Source: Pedobacter sp. AJM (GTDB lineage Bacteria; Bacteroidota; Bacteroidia; Sphingobacteriales; Sphingobacteriaceae). From it: 64,000 bases of DNA. This document shows, one piece after another, positions 26,096 through 35,312 of this stretch. The DNA lies in the NCBI RefSeq assembly GCF_002197755.1, contig NZ_NHOT01000001.1, positions 186,001 through 250,000 on the forward strand, in the 5' to 3' direction. The notes beneath the pieces were generated by a model, which had not been told where the DNA came from, ran no database searches, and was given only the letters and a program-made list of their open reading frames with translations. Position 1 is the first letter of the stretch. Each line of letters opens with the position of its first letter. Position numbers and translations under genes: made by a program.

Positions 26096-26247
26096 TGATC
26101 AGGAACTTATTGATTGTATTGGCTGTTTTATTATTTATTGCCGGGCCAGCCGCTAAGGTAAATGGTTTAGCACATAGTGAATATTACCTTATTCTTTCTG
26201 GAATAGGATTGATAGCATTAACTGTTTTTGTGTTTAAAAAGCGGTGA
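26095..26247 (+). CDS. 50-residue membrane protein coupled to kup
   Basis: An ATG that overlaps the kup stop (TAATG) opens a 50-codon frame ending in TGA at 26245-26247. The product has two hydrophobic stretches, LLIVLAVLLFIAGPAA (5-20) and YLILSGIGLIALTVFVF (31-47), with a short polar loop and a basic KKR end, so it is a likely two-helix inner-membrane protein. The one-base overlap implies translational coupling. Similar small subunits exist for other potassium systems (KdpF is one), but no homology is claimed. Confidence 0.6.
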   Translation: MIRNLLIVLAVLLFIAGPAAKVNGLAHSEYYLILSGIGLIALTVFVFKKR

Positions 26248-26280
26248 TAACGTATGCTATCCAATGAAAACTAAAGGACC

Positions 26281-26347
26281 TGTTTTCGGTTGGTGAGTCA
26301 CCAACCGATAGGGGATTTTCTTATCGGTCATGTGTCTCCACGGACCG
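26281..26347. repeat. Cluster of inverted repeats downstream of kup
   Basis: A 21-base perfect palindrome (CGGTTGGTGA, G, TCACCAACCG at 26287-26307) is followed by CCGATA/TATCGG (26305-26310, 26322-26327) and CGGTC/GACCG (26325-26329, 26343-26347). The three stems are nested end to end. The first could terminate kup transcription, though no T-tract follows. The minus strand also holds a 54-codon open frame across this block (26257-26421). Confidence 0.6.
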
Positions 26348-26449
26348 AAACTGATTTCATTATGATAAAGATCGGCGTATGATACCTGTTCATGAGGAGT
26401 AAACCGATAGCGGACACTTTCTCATCATCAGTATCTTATTAGAAATAAA

Positions 26450-28399
26450 TTAAACTTCAGGATGTGCCAGTTTGCTATGCCTGTATCCATATGCAAAGTA
26501 AACGATTAGTCCGATAACCAGCCAGATTCCAAAGCCAATCCAGTTGGATATGCCCAGTTCACACATCATGTATAAGCAACTGATTAATCCTAAAACAGGA
26601 ATCAGGGATAGGTTTTTAGTAATGCAATAATACGAGATGACCACGCAGATGATCAGAAAAATCCACATCGGGATCTTATGTTTAAACAAACTCCAGCCTG
26701 TTTCATATTTCTTATCAAAAGAAACCTTTGATGCTGCAATAAACTGCTCATAACGATTACCAGGTAAAGCACTGAGGTATGATTCTGCATCTACTTTTTC
26801 TGAAAGGATAATTTGTGGCACAGCATCCTTAACAATTTCTTCTTTTACCATCTGCAGTTCCTCACCCTTTAAAGAGGTGACAAAATTTACAGTAGTAACC
26901 GTTTTTGGGGTATTAAAAAAGAAGGCACTGGTTTCCTTTGGAAATTGAACAAAAGCGAAGGCCAATGCAGCAATGAACGCAACAGGAACAATGAATTTAC
27001 TGTTAAGATAGGGGATTTTGAATTTACCACGCTGCACATCAGGGCGGTTTTGTAATACCAGCACGCCGGCACATACCAGCACAAATGCGAACAACGTACC
27101 TATAGAACAAAGATCGGTTACGATGGTTAAATTCATGAAAAGTGAAGGAACTGCGACTACGAAGCCTACTACAATGGTTGCAAAGGATGGTGTTTTATAT
27201 TTTGGGTGAATTTTAGAAAATGATTTAGGTAATAGTCCATCCCTGCTCATACTCATCCAGATTCGGGGTTGTCCCATCTGAAATACCAAAAGTACACTGG
27301 CCATGGCAAAAACGGCACTTACGGCAATGATTCCGCTCATCAGTTTTAAATCAATCTGATCAAATACGAAAGCCAGTGGATCGCCAACGGCAAGGGTATC
27401 TGATTTTACAATTCCGGTGAGTACAAGTGCAATTGCAACATATAGAATAGTGCAGATGATGATCGCCCACATCATTCCGCGGGGTAGATCACGCTGCGGG
27501 TTTTTACATTCTTCTGCAGTGGTAGAAATCGCATCAAAACCAATGTAAGCAAAGAAAACGGCCGATACTCCTTTTAAAATTCCCGACACCCCGTTTGGTG
27601 CGAAGGGATTCCAGTTTCTGGTATCAACATAGAAAATACCAACCGCCAGTACCAGCATAATCACCGCTAATTTTACCACTACCATGGCATTGCTGGCATT
27701 TCTGCTTTCCTTCATACCCCTGTAAATTAACCAGGTGATTAATATAATGATACCTAATGCCGGGAGATCAGCCACTAGGTGAAAACCTCCAATTTGGGGT
27801 GCGGTAAGCCATGCGTTATTTGCTAAGGCGGTAGCGGGATCCAGGGCAGCAATATTTTTACCAGCTGCCCGTAATGCTTCGGCATGTTCGTGTCCGTTAT
27901 AGGCACTTAAGTAATCCATTGTTGCCCAGTCGGGTACATGGATCCCATCAATACCCAAAAAAGGAATTCGGATGGTAGAAAGTAATCCCGTAAAATAATC
28001 CGACCAGGAAATTGCCACCGTGATGTTTCCGATAGAGTATTCCATAATCAGTGACCAGCCGATAATCCAGGCGATCAGTTCGCCGAAAGCAACGTAAGAA
28101 TAAGTGTATGCACTTCCTGAAACCGGAACCATAGATGCAAATTCTGCATAGGCAAAAGCGGCAAAACTACAAGCAACGGCTGTAAAAATAAATAGAAAAA
28201 TTACTGCTGGTCCGCCATCTGCACTGGCTTTGCCTATGGTGCTGAAAATTCCGGCACCTATAATCGCAGCTATACCAAATGCGGTTAAATCCCGTACCCC
28301 CAGTGTTTTGTGAAGTGTATTTTCATGATCGCCATAGCCTCCTGCTGCATCCTTTAATATCTTTGAAATAGATTTCTTCCTGAATAGCTTTTCGAACAT
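26450..28399 (-). CDS. APC-family amino acid permease (CAT-like)
   Basis: The 649-residue inner-membrane protein has the amino acid-polyamine-organocation fold: GIAAIIGAGIFSTIGKA at about 42-58 is the glycine-rich first helix motif, and SGSAYTYSYVAFGELIAWIIGW follows. It is longer than typical permeases because of two polar insertions, one of about 75 residues (about 145-220) rich in Ala/His/Asp and one of about 90 residues (about 495-590) between late helices. The family imports cationic or branched amino acids; substrate unknown. It is a single-gene unit convergent with kup. Confidence 0.92.
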   Translation of the reverse strand: MFEKLFRKKSISKILKDAAGGYGDHENTLHKTLGVRDLTAFGIAAIIGAGIFSTIGKASADGGPAVIFLFIFTAVACSFAAFAYAEFASMVPVSGSAYTYSYVAFGELIAWIIGWSLIMEYSIGNITVAISWSDYFTGLLSTIRIPFLGIDGIHVPDWATMDYLSAYNGHEHAEALRAAGKNIAALDPATALANNAWLTAPQIGGFHLVADLPALGIIILITWLIYRGMKESRNASNAMVVVKLAVIMLVLAVGIFYVDTRNWNPFAPNGVSGILKGVSAVFFAYIGFDAISTTAEECKNPQRDLPRGMMWAIIICTILYVAIALVLTGIVKSDTLAVGDPLAFVFDQIDLKLMSGIIAVSAVFAMASVLLVFQMGQPRIWMSMSRDGLLPKSFSKIHPKYKTPSFATIVVGFVVAVPSLFMNLTIVTDLCSIGTLFAFVLVCAGVLVLQNRPDVQRGKFKIPYLNSKFIVPVAFIAALAFAFVQFPKETSAFFFNTPKTVTTVNFVTSLKGEELQMVKEEIVKDAVPQIILSEKVDAESYLSALPGNRYEQFIAASKVSFDKKYETGWSLFKHKIPMWIFLIICVVISYYCITKNLSLIPVLGLISCLYMMCELGISNWIGFGIWLVIGLIVYFAYGYRHSKLAHPEV

Positions 28400-28603
28400 T
28401 TTTATTTGCTTGTAGTATTCTTCAAACTTAAAAAAATATCAGCTAAAAACGTTTAAAGCAGGATATAAATTTCAAAGCATCATTATTTTGACCCAAATGG
28501 AGATCAAAAATCAGGTATTATTGGTAAAGTGTCAAAATGTGCAATTATTTGAAAAACATTATCCTTTATTTGATTGACATAATTTATCCATGGGCTAAAA
28601 CGA

Positions 28604-28611
28604 TACTTTTG
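28604..28611 (+). promoter_or_regulatory. Candidate -7 box for the MFS gene
   Basis: TACTTTTG fits the TAnnTTTG consensus and lies 66 bases before the MFS ATG. TTTG and TTG elements upstream are at longer than usual distances (27-31 bases). The rest of the 278-base spacer shows nothing else I can name. Confidence 0.4.
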
Positions 28612-28677
28612 TCAACTTGAACCAATCAAGTCAATTTATATAAGGAAAAATTTATTTGATTATAATATTTATTACCC

Positions 28678-29901
28678 ATGCAAGCCGTAAATCACAATGT
28701 CTCTTATATTAAAGAAAAGAATCAAAAAATAGCCACGATGCTCGCATTTGCTTTGATTCCACTTTCGGGTTTCGCTACAGATATTTATATCCCCTCGCTG
28801 CCCACTATGGCCGGCAAGATGAACGTCAGCAGTATCCAGGTTCAGCTAACCTTGAGTATCTTCCTGATCAGTTATGGTGTTTCGCAATTGTTTATTGGCA
28901 GTGTGCTGGATAGTTTCGGGCGTTATAAAATTTGCCTTTATGCCTTATTGATTTTTGCTGCAGCGAGTATAGTGATTGCCGTTACCCATAATATCTATCT
29001 GATTTATCTGATGCGGGTAATCCATGGTTTAACGGTTGGATGCATTGTTGTAGCCAAACGTGCCTATTTTGTTGATTTGTTTGCAGGTGATCAGCTCAAG
29101 CATTATTTAAGCCTGTTTTCTATCATCTGGTCTACCGGGCCAATTATTGCACCCTTTGTTGGCGGATATTTACAAACTGCCTTTGGCTGGGAATCAAATT
29201 TTTACTTTTTAGCTGGTTTCGCGCTTATTTTTGCTTTACTTGAATTTCTTTTCAGTGGGGAAACACTAAAACATTTTACTGAGTTTCAGTTGAAAAAAAT
29301 AACGGGCATCTATGTCACGATGGTAAAAACCAGTAGCTTTACCCTTGGCATTGTGATGCTGGGCCTGGCGTACTGTATGGTGATGGTTTATAATATGACG
29401 GGTCCCTTTATTATTGAACACGACCTTAAGTTTTCTCCGGTTATTGCGGGGTACAGCTCGCTGGTTTTGGGTTTTGCCTGGATGGTAGGTGGGTTTATCG
29501 GCAAGGCTACCATTAACCGTCCATTTTTTAGCAGACTTGCTATTAACGCAGCCTTGCAGCTCCTGTTTGTGATCTTGATGATCATCAGTCTGCAATTCAT
29601 CAGCAACCTGTATTCACTGATTTTTTTCGCTTTCATCATTCATATTGGGGCCGGTTATACATTCAATAATTATTTTACCTTTTGCTTAAGCAAGTTCCCG
29701 AAAAATGCGGGGATTGCGGGTGGCTTAACAGGGGGTATTACATATGTAATTGTTTCCTTCCTGAGTTATGGTGTCGTTAATCTTTTCCCTGCCAAGGATG
29801 AGCGAAATTTAAGTTACAGCTATTTGGTGATGATCTTAATTTCGGTAATGGTGATGTTTGTCATTATGAAAACACGAGATAAAAATAGTGAGGTGGTATA
29901 A
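28678..29901 (+). CDS. MFS drug/solute exporter, Bcr/CflA type
   Basis: The 407-residue protein has twelve predicted membrane helices. The N-terminal ATDIYIPSLPTMAGKMNVSS block and the LDSFGRYK loop between helices 2 and 3 match the Bcr/CflA (DHA1) subgroup of multidrug exporters. The proton-antiporter fold is complete. Bcr-type proteins export bicyclomycin, sulfonamides or cysteine; the substrate here is not known. It is flanked by convergent and divergent genes and is probably monocistronic. Confidence 0.93.
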   Translation: MQAVNHNVSYIKEKNQKIATMLAFALIPLSGFATDIYIPSLPTMAGKMNVSSIQVQLTLSIFLISYGVSQLFIGSVLDSFGRYKICLYALLIFAAASIVIAVTHNIYLIYLMRVIHGLTVGCIVVAKRAYFVDLFAGDQLKHYLSLFSIIWSTGPIIAPFVGGYLQTAFGWESNFYFLAGFALIFALLEFLFSGETLKHFTEFQLKKITGIYVTMVKTSSFTLGIVMLGLAYCMVMVYNMTGPFIIEHDLKFSPVIAGYSSLVLGFAWMVGGFIGKATINRPFFSRLAINAALQLLFVILMIISLQFISNLYSLIFFAFIIHIGAGYTFNNYFTFCLSKFPKNAGIAGGLTGGITYVIVSFLSYGVVNLFPAKDERNLSYSYLVMILISVMVMFVIMKTRDKNSEVV

Positions 29902-29989
29902 GACATACAGTAAGCTGATGTAGATGAGGATCTGTGTGGCAATCAATATATAAATTAGCTTAGCTTACAGCTTATATAGCTCCACTTTT

Positions 29990-32410
29990 TTATTTGATCC
30001 TGTTTTCTTCATCCGCTACACTTTTTTCCCTTTCTCTGGTCGCCCTTGTGCTGTTGCTGCCAAAAGCATAATTCAGGCTAAGCCTGAAAATTCTGCTTTC
30101 TTGTTTTTGGCTTAAATTATAATTCAGTCCGGATAGCGCACTGCTTATTCTTGTTTTTCTGCTGTTTAAAATATCATTGAAGGCAAATTTCATCTGCAGT
30201 TTTTTGGCGAGAAATGATTTCTTTAACCCGAAATCAAGTCCGTAATAGGGTTTAATGGCATAACTGCCATAAATTTGGGCAGATGTAAATTCACCTGATA
30301 ATTCCGCAGCAGCTGATGGTGATAATGTAAAACTATGACTGCTGTTCAATGTGAAATTTGCTTTCTTTCTATTATAATCTGTTCCGCCTAAATTTGCTGA
30401 TTTTATCTGGTTATAAGTAGTTGTAACCGTGTTGTCCATATTCCAGAATTGAGTTATGGTTGTTGGAGCACCAATGGTTAAATGATAAGAAAACTGTTTG
30501 TCGAGGTTTTGAACCGTTTGGTAAAGTGTTTTTTTTGCGTTATCTGGCAGTAATACATCCATGATCAAATTATCAGTTATGCTGTAACCCAATGAAATAT
30601 TAAGCTTTTTTTTATAGTTATAAGAGAATGCAAAAGCATTGGTATACTGTGGGTTCAAAAACGGGTTTCCCTGACTAAAAGTATACAAATCAACAAAATA
30701 AACAAAGGGATTTAGCGATTTATAATCCGGCCTGTCTATTCTCCTGCTGTATGAAAAGCCTAACTGATTATTTTCTGATACCGAATGATTTATGGAAATA
30801 CTTGGGAAAAAATCAAGGTAACTTCTTTTAGCAACCTTTTGTTCACTAATAGAATTGCCTTCCGAATTGGTTTGTTCTGCCCTCAAACCGAGTTCAATAC
30901 CAGTTGATTTGAATTCATGTTTAAAGTTTACATAAACGGCATTGATATTTTCATCATATATAAACTGATTGCTCCTGGATTGATCATTCTGCCAGTGTGA
31001 AGCTACCTGGTTTTCGAAACGGAAATCATTATCTGTAACTACCCAGCTGCTTTTTATTCCAAAATCAAATTTAGTTTTAGGATTTAACGGTAATGAATAA
31101 TCAATTTTAGCCGCTCTGATTTTAATATGTGACGGTGTTAAATTCCTGAAGGTTAAAGGCGACTTGTATTGATTTCCATTTACATCTGAAAAATAATTAT
31201 TGTATACGGTACATTCTTCATTTTGATATTCTGCATAATCCAGATCTATAGTAAACTCTTGCCCAAGTGTATCAATTACAGATTTATAATTGATATTATA
31301 GGCCTGGTTCCGATATTTGCTCGTAGATGGATTATCTGCTACAATGGAAGAATCTGTTTCCATGAAATTTTTTCCAATATTGGTTTTTCCATTTGAGCTG
31401 TCATGACCATGATTAAAATAGCCACTTGTCAAGAAACCAATCGTATTCCTTTCATTTATAAAATAATCCAGGCCAAGTTTATAATTATTATTGTGCGATG
31501 AACGAATTTGAGTATTGTATTGATGAAAATACAGGTCAGAAATTCCATCAGGACTAATTCTAGTGATATTCAAATCTTCTTGGTATTGGTTGTTTTGGTT
31601 AGCGTAACTTCCGAAGATATTGAAATTTTTATTGCTGTGATTGAATGAAATGCCAGCGTCGCTCTTAGGATTTTTGCCATAACCAAATCCTAAATTTATG
31701 TTTCCGTTGGTGCCAAGGCTCGAATTCTTCTTTAGTTTGATGTTAATAATTCCAGCATTTCCGGAGGCATCGTATCTGGCTGACGGACTGGTCATCAGTT
31801 CAATTGATTTTAATTCATTCCCGCTCAGGGATTTTAACCTGGTGGCCAGTTGCGCTGCAGATAAGTAAGTTGATTTCCCGTCAATTAAAACATGAACACC
31901 TGATTTTCCGAGCACACTGATGATCCCATCCTGATTAACAGAAACACCTGGTATTTTAGCTAAAATTTCCAGGGCATTGTTCCCTGTTGAAATGATACTG
32001 TTCTCTACATTCATGATAACTTTATCGTTAAATCTTTCTATTAAAGGTTTCTTCGCCGCAATGTAAACACTGCCAAGATTATTGGAAATAGAAACCAATA
32101 TGAAATCCTTACTAACCAGTAATCTCGATGGGTTAATCTCTATATTTTCAATAATATCCTTATAGCCAACTGCCCTAAGCATCATCTGGTATTTTCCGCT
32201 TTTTAAATTCTTCAAAGAAAACTTTCCTTCAGTAGCAACCGTCATTTTTCGAAAGGATGTGTCGGTTATGCTGATCAGAATAATGGTTGCTGCTATTGGA
32301 TTTCCTATTTCATCTGTTAAAATGCCTGAAATTTTACCTGTATGTTCCTGGGCTTTTAAAGAAAACTGGAATAGCAGGAAAAGTATGAGAAAAAGCGTAA
32401 ATGGTTTCAT
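29990..32410 (-). CDS. TonB-dependent receptor-like outer membrane beta-barrel protein
   Basis: The 806-residue product has a signal peptide (to about residue 20), a carboxypeptidase-regulatory-like domain (about 22-100, GKISGILTDEIGNPI), a plug (about 115-225, with IPGVSVNQDGIISVLGKSGVHVLIDG and GIINIKLKK) and a long beta-barrel of the OMP_b-brl_3 type. No SusD partner is next to it, so it belongs to the orphan TonB-receptor-like group common in Bacteroidota. The ligand is unknown. The C-terminus ends in a short charged tail (RATREREKSVADEENRIK) after the last barrel strand, which is unusual but seen in this group. Confidence 0.9.
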   Translation of the reverse strand: MKPFTLFLILFLLFQFSLKAQEHTGKISGILTDEIGNPIAATIILISITDTSFRKMTVATEGKFSLKNLKSGKYQMMLRAVGYKDIIENIEINPSRLLVSKDFILVSISNNLGSVYIAAKKPLIERFNDKVIMNVENSIISTGNNALEILAKIPGVSVNQDGIISVLGKSGVHVLIDGKSTYLSAAQLATRLKSLSGNELKSIELMTSPSARYDASGNAGIINIKLKKNSSLGTNGNINLGFGYGKNPKSDAGISFNHSNKNFNIFGSYANQNNQYQEDLNITRISPDGISDLYFHQYNTQIRSSHNNNYKLGLDYFINERNTIGFLTSGYFNHGHDSSNGKTNIGKNFMETDSSIVADNPSTSKYRNQAYNINYKSVIDTLGQEFTIDLDYAEYQNEECTVYNNYFSDVNGNQYKSPLTFRNLTPSHIKIRAAKIDYSLPLNPKTKFDFGIKSSWVVTDNDFRFENQVASHWQNDQSRSNQFIYDENINAVYVNFKHEFKSTGIELGLRAEQTNSEGNSISEQKVAKRSYLDFFPSISINHSVSENNQLGFSYSRRIDRPDYKSLNPFVYFVDLYTFSQGNPFLNPQYTNAFAFSYNYKKKLNISLGYSITDNLIMDVLLPDNAKKTLYQTVQNLDKQFSYHLTIGAPTTITQFWNMDNTVTTTYNQIKSANLGGTDYNRKKANFTLNSSHSFTLSPSAAAELSGEFTSAQIYGSYAIKPYYGLDFGLKKSFLAKKLQMKFAFNDILNSRKTRISSALSGLNYNLSQKQESRIFRLSLNYAFGSNSTRATREREKSVADEENRIK

Positions 32411-32629
32411 TTTTAGTTGATTAGCTTAATGGTTTAGATGACCTTTCTGAAAGATTTAAACCTAAACTAATGCATTAAACAGATCAAATTGGATATTTAA
32501 CACTGTTTAACCTAATTAACAAATTTTCACAATTAGTAGTAAAATGACTGTAATGGATATATCACGTCGGGATATTTAATGGAAAAGAGAATGTGCTATG
32601 TCTACGATACAGGTAACTGATTCAGGTTA

Positions 32630-33367
32630 CTATTTAATTTTCAGATAAATGCCTTCTAAGGTGGCATTAAATCCGAATTCACAATCGTTTAATTGACCTG
32701 GACTTTCCTGCGAAATGATTAAAAAACCATTGTAAAATTTAACTTTGAATGTACAGGATTTGTTCACCTGTATAATCAGCTGGTTATTTTTTAAAATAGC
32801 CTTTCCTGATGCATCAGCAATGTTTCTTCCGGGATCATGCGTAACCGAACCAATATCATAACTGTAGGTGTTACCACTTATTTTTTTGATGGTGATGTTT
32901 CCCTGATACCCTTTTTCACCGTATTGATAAGCATATTCACCTGCCAGCTGATCTGGTTTAAGAGGTGAAAATATTTCCGGCTTAAGATTTTTATTGGTTT
33001 TAATCGCCAGCATGACGTTATAACTGGTATCTGATTTGGTTGCCGACCAGTTGCCTTCCAGTTTATTGTTTTTGAGCGCGGCATAAATGCTTCCGCTAAT
33101 ATTTCCATCTCTTTCAAATTCATGCATCGAATACTGATTTTGATCTTCCACATGGCCAATAACCTTAATTGGCTGTTTCAACCTGGTATTTAAATACCTG
33201 ATATTTCCTAAAATGAGCTGATTATAAACGGAAATATTTAATTCAACCGGAATCTTTTTATTGATGAAACCGGTTAAGCTATATTTCTGTATGGTATTAT
33301 TTTGCTGTGCGTAACAAATGCTTGTTGCAAATGTTAAAATGATCATTATTGTTTTAAGGATGCGCAT
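32630..33367 (-). CDS. Secreted protein of unknown function
   Basis: The 245-residue product has a signal peptide ending near CYAQ. The mature part appears to be mostly beta-strands, with paired segments that look alike (ISGSIYAALKNNKLEGNWSA and ASGKAILKNNQLIIQV), suggesting an internal repeat of a small beta-domain. I recognise no catalytic residues. It precedes the outer membrane receptor gene on the same strand, but with a 219-base gap, and lies after pepF, so no operon partner is clear. Confidence 0.65.
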   Translation of the reverse strand: MRILKTIMIILTFATSICYAQQNNTIQKYSLTGFINKKIPVELNISVYNQLILGNIRYLNTRLKQPIKVIGHVEDQNQYSMHEFERDGNISGSIYAALKNNKLEGNWSATKSDTSYNVMLAIKTNKNLKPEIFSPLKPDQLAGEYAYQYGEKGYQGNITIKKISGNTYSYDIGSVTHDPGRNIADASGKAILKNNQLIIQVNKSCTFKVKFYNGFLIISQESPGQLNDCEFGFNATLEGIYLKIK

Positions 33368-33390
33368 AAATGTTTTTTCTAAAAATAGAA

Positions 33391-33415
33391 AAGTCGCGGG
33401 GATTAACCGCGACTT
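33391..33415 (-). terminator. Terminator of pepF
   Basis: AAGTCGCGG and CCGCGACTT form a perfect 9-bp stem with a seven-base loop. On the minus strand it is followed by TTTTCTATTTTT, 17 bases past the pepF stop codon. Confidence 0.85.
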
Positions 33416-33431
33416 AGTAAATATGGATGTA

Positions 33432-35141
33432 TTATCCTAATTTCTCTAACTCATCTTTAACAAAGTTTGCCAGTTCCTTTACATAATCTGAGCTGAAATC
33501 AAATTTAATTCCTGCCGTTTCGTAAATCTCGTTGATCGGTTTGGTGTAGCCTAAAGAAAGTGCGGCCAGGTATTGATCAAGTGCCTTGCCAGGGTTTTCT
33601 TTATAGTTCTTCCATACGGCAATAGCACCCAATTGTGCAATGGCATATTCAATATAGTAAAAAGGAACTTCAAACAAATGCAACTGTTTCTGCCAAACGT
33701 TTCCAAATTGCTGCTCTAAACCGTCCCAGTCTGCAAAACCCGCTCCGAAGCGATTGTAAATTTGTTTAAATGTTTCTTCCCGATCTGCTGCGGTATGTTC
33801 AGGATTGGTGTAAATCCAGTGTTGAAACTGATCAATTACGGCTACCCAGGGCAATGTTTTCAGCACATCTGCCAGTTGCTCTTTTTTAGCACGGATTAAA
33901 TCTTCTTCATTATCGAAATAGACACTCCAGTTGTCCATGGAAATGAGTTCCATGCTCATGGATGCCAGTTCCGCAACCTCCGAAGAGCAATGTTTAAAAT
34001 CATTTAACTCCAGGTTTGCTGTTAAGAAAGTATGAATCGCATGCCCACCTTCATGAACCATTGTTGTTAAATCGCGAAGCGAGTTTGCTGAATTCATAAA
34101 GATAAACGGTGCACCTGTTTCTGCCAGTGGATAATTATAACCACCAGGAGCCTTACCTTTTCTGCTCTCCACATCAAAAAGATGGTTGGCTTTCATCGTT
34201 GCCAGTTTTACGCCTAACTTTTCATCAATGGCATTGAAACAGGCAATACTTTTATCAATCAGTTCTTCGCCATTATGGAAGGGTTTAAGTGCTGGTTTAC
34301 CACTGATGCTGACTTCTACATCCCAGGGTTTAAGTGTTTCTAATCCCAAAGCCTCCCTGCGTTTCTCTGCCTGCTCTTTTAAAATCGGAACGATTTCTTT
34401 TTCAATGGCATTGGCAAAATCATAGCAGTCTTGAGGGCTATAATCAAAACGACCTAAAGCTTGAAACATATAATCACGGTAGTTTTCAAAACCTGCATTT
34501 AGTGCCACCTGGTTTCTCATCTTGATTAATTCATCAAATAAAATGTTCAGGTCGTCCTTATCAATTAAACGACGTTGCTGAATGGTTTTCCAGGCATGCT
34601 CACGAACCTCACGGTTTAAATCTTTGATGAAAATGGAAGCCTGCTCCAGCGTATATTCCTGGCCATTAATTTCCACACTCATGGCACCGGTAATGCTCTG
34701 ATATTTTTGTTGTTTTACCTGTAACTGCGTAAACAGCTCAATATTTTCTTCCCTGTAAATTTCTAAAGCCTTTTTAATCGCTCTGCTGTAAACAAAGAAT
34801 TTTTCCTTGTCCAGGTCATCCATGAAAGGACTTTCTACAAATTTTTTGTTCAATTCGTTAGCCAGTGGTGAAATTTTTGGCTCAATCTCTTCAGCAAAAT
34901 ATTGAAAGCTTTTAACCAATTCCGCATTGGCTGTATCGCAGCTCATTTTGATGTATCGCCAGGCAAAATCTTCTTCCAATGCGGCTTCGAGTTCTGAACG
35001 GTCTTTTAACCATTGTTCCAGTTCCTCCACGTTATTGATTTCGCGGCTTTGCAGTTCCTTAAAAAGTGGCTCCAGGCTTTCCCAGTTGATGGTTAAATCC
35101 TGCGGAATATATGTTCTGGTTTTTTTTTCTATTATCATCAT
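33432..35141 (-). CDS. pepF: M3-family oligoendopeptidase (PepF-like)
   Basis: The 569-residue cytosolic metallopeptidase should cut short peptides. The zinc-binding HEGGH is at residues 363-367, and a third ligand Glu is expected in SSEVAELASMSME (388-400). The N-terminal oligo-F domain and the GGYNYPLAETGAPFIFMN substrate-cleft segment are typical of M3B oligoendopeptidases. Length is normal. It is followed by a strong terminator and preceded by a repeat-filled spacer. Confidence 0.93.
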   Translation of the reverse strand: MMIIEKKTRTYIPQDLTINWESLEPLFKELQSREINNVEELEQWLKDRSELEAALEEDFAWRYIKMSCDTANAELVKSFQYFAEEIEPKISPLANELNKKFVESPFMDDLDKEKFFVYSRAIKKALEIYREENIELFTQLQVKQQKYQSITGAMSVEINGQEYTLEQASIFIKDLNREVREHAWKTIQQRRLIDKDDLNILFDELIKMRNQVALNAGFENYRDYMFQALGRFDYSPQDCYDFANAIEKEIVPILKEQAEKRREALGLETLKPWDVEVSISGKPALKPFHNGEELIDKSIACFNAIDEKLGVKLATMKANHLFDVESRKGKAPGGYNYPLAETGAPFIFMNSANSLRDLTTMVHEGGHAIHTFLTANLELNDFKHCSSEVAELASMSMELISMDNWSVYFDNEEDLIRAKKEQLADVLKTLPWVAVIDQFQHWIYTNPEHTAADREETFKQIYNRFGAGFADWDGLEQQFGNVWQKQLHLFEVPFYYIEYAIAQLGAIAVWKNYKENPGKALDQYLAALSLGYTKPINEIYETAGIKFDFSSDYVKELANFVKDELEKLG

Positions 35142-35147
35142 ATTTAA

Positions 35148-35311
35148 TTAGAGAATTAGTGAGGGATTGAATGAGAGAGTTAGAGAATGACTGAATGATA
35201 TTGAAATTGCCAAATATTCTCTCATTCAAAACTCTCTCATCCAAAATTGTTCTTAAAACTCACTCATTCGGTCATTTACTCATTCTAAATTACTTTTCAA
35301 ACTCACTCATT
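35148..35311. repeat. Mirrored GAATGAGAG-type intergenic repeat
   Basis: The left half of this spacer repeats words like GAATTAGTGAG, GAATGAGAGAGTTAG and GAATGACTGAATGA. The right half repeats CTCTCATTC, ACTCTCTCATC, ACTCACTCATTC and ACTCACTCAT. The right-hand words are reverse complements of the left-hand ones, spaced at about 10-13 bases, so the spacer can form a long imperfect hairpin. Confidence 0.8.
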
Positions 35312-35312
35312 T

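Noticed and set aside
29266..29639. Long antisense reading frames inside the MFS gene
   Set aside because: They are shadows of a clear coding frame on the other strand, with no domain or signal of their own.
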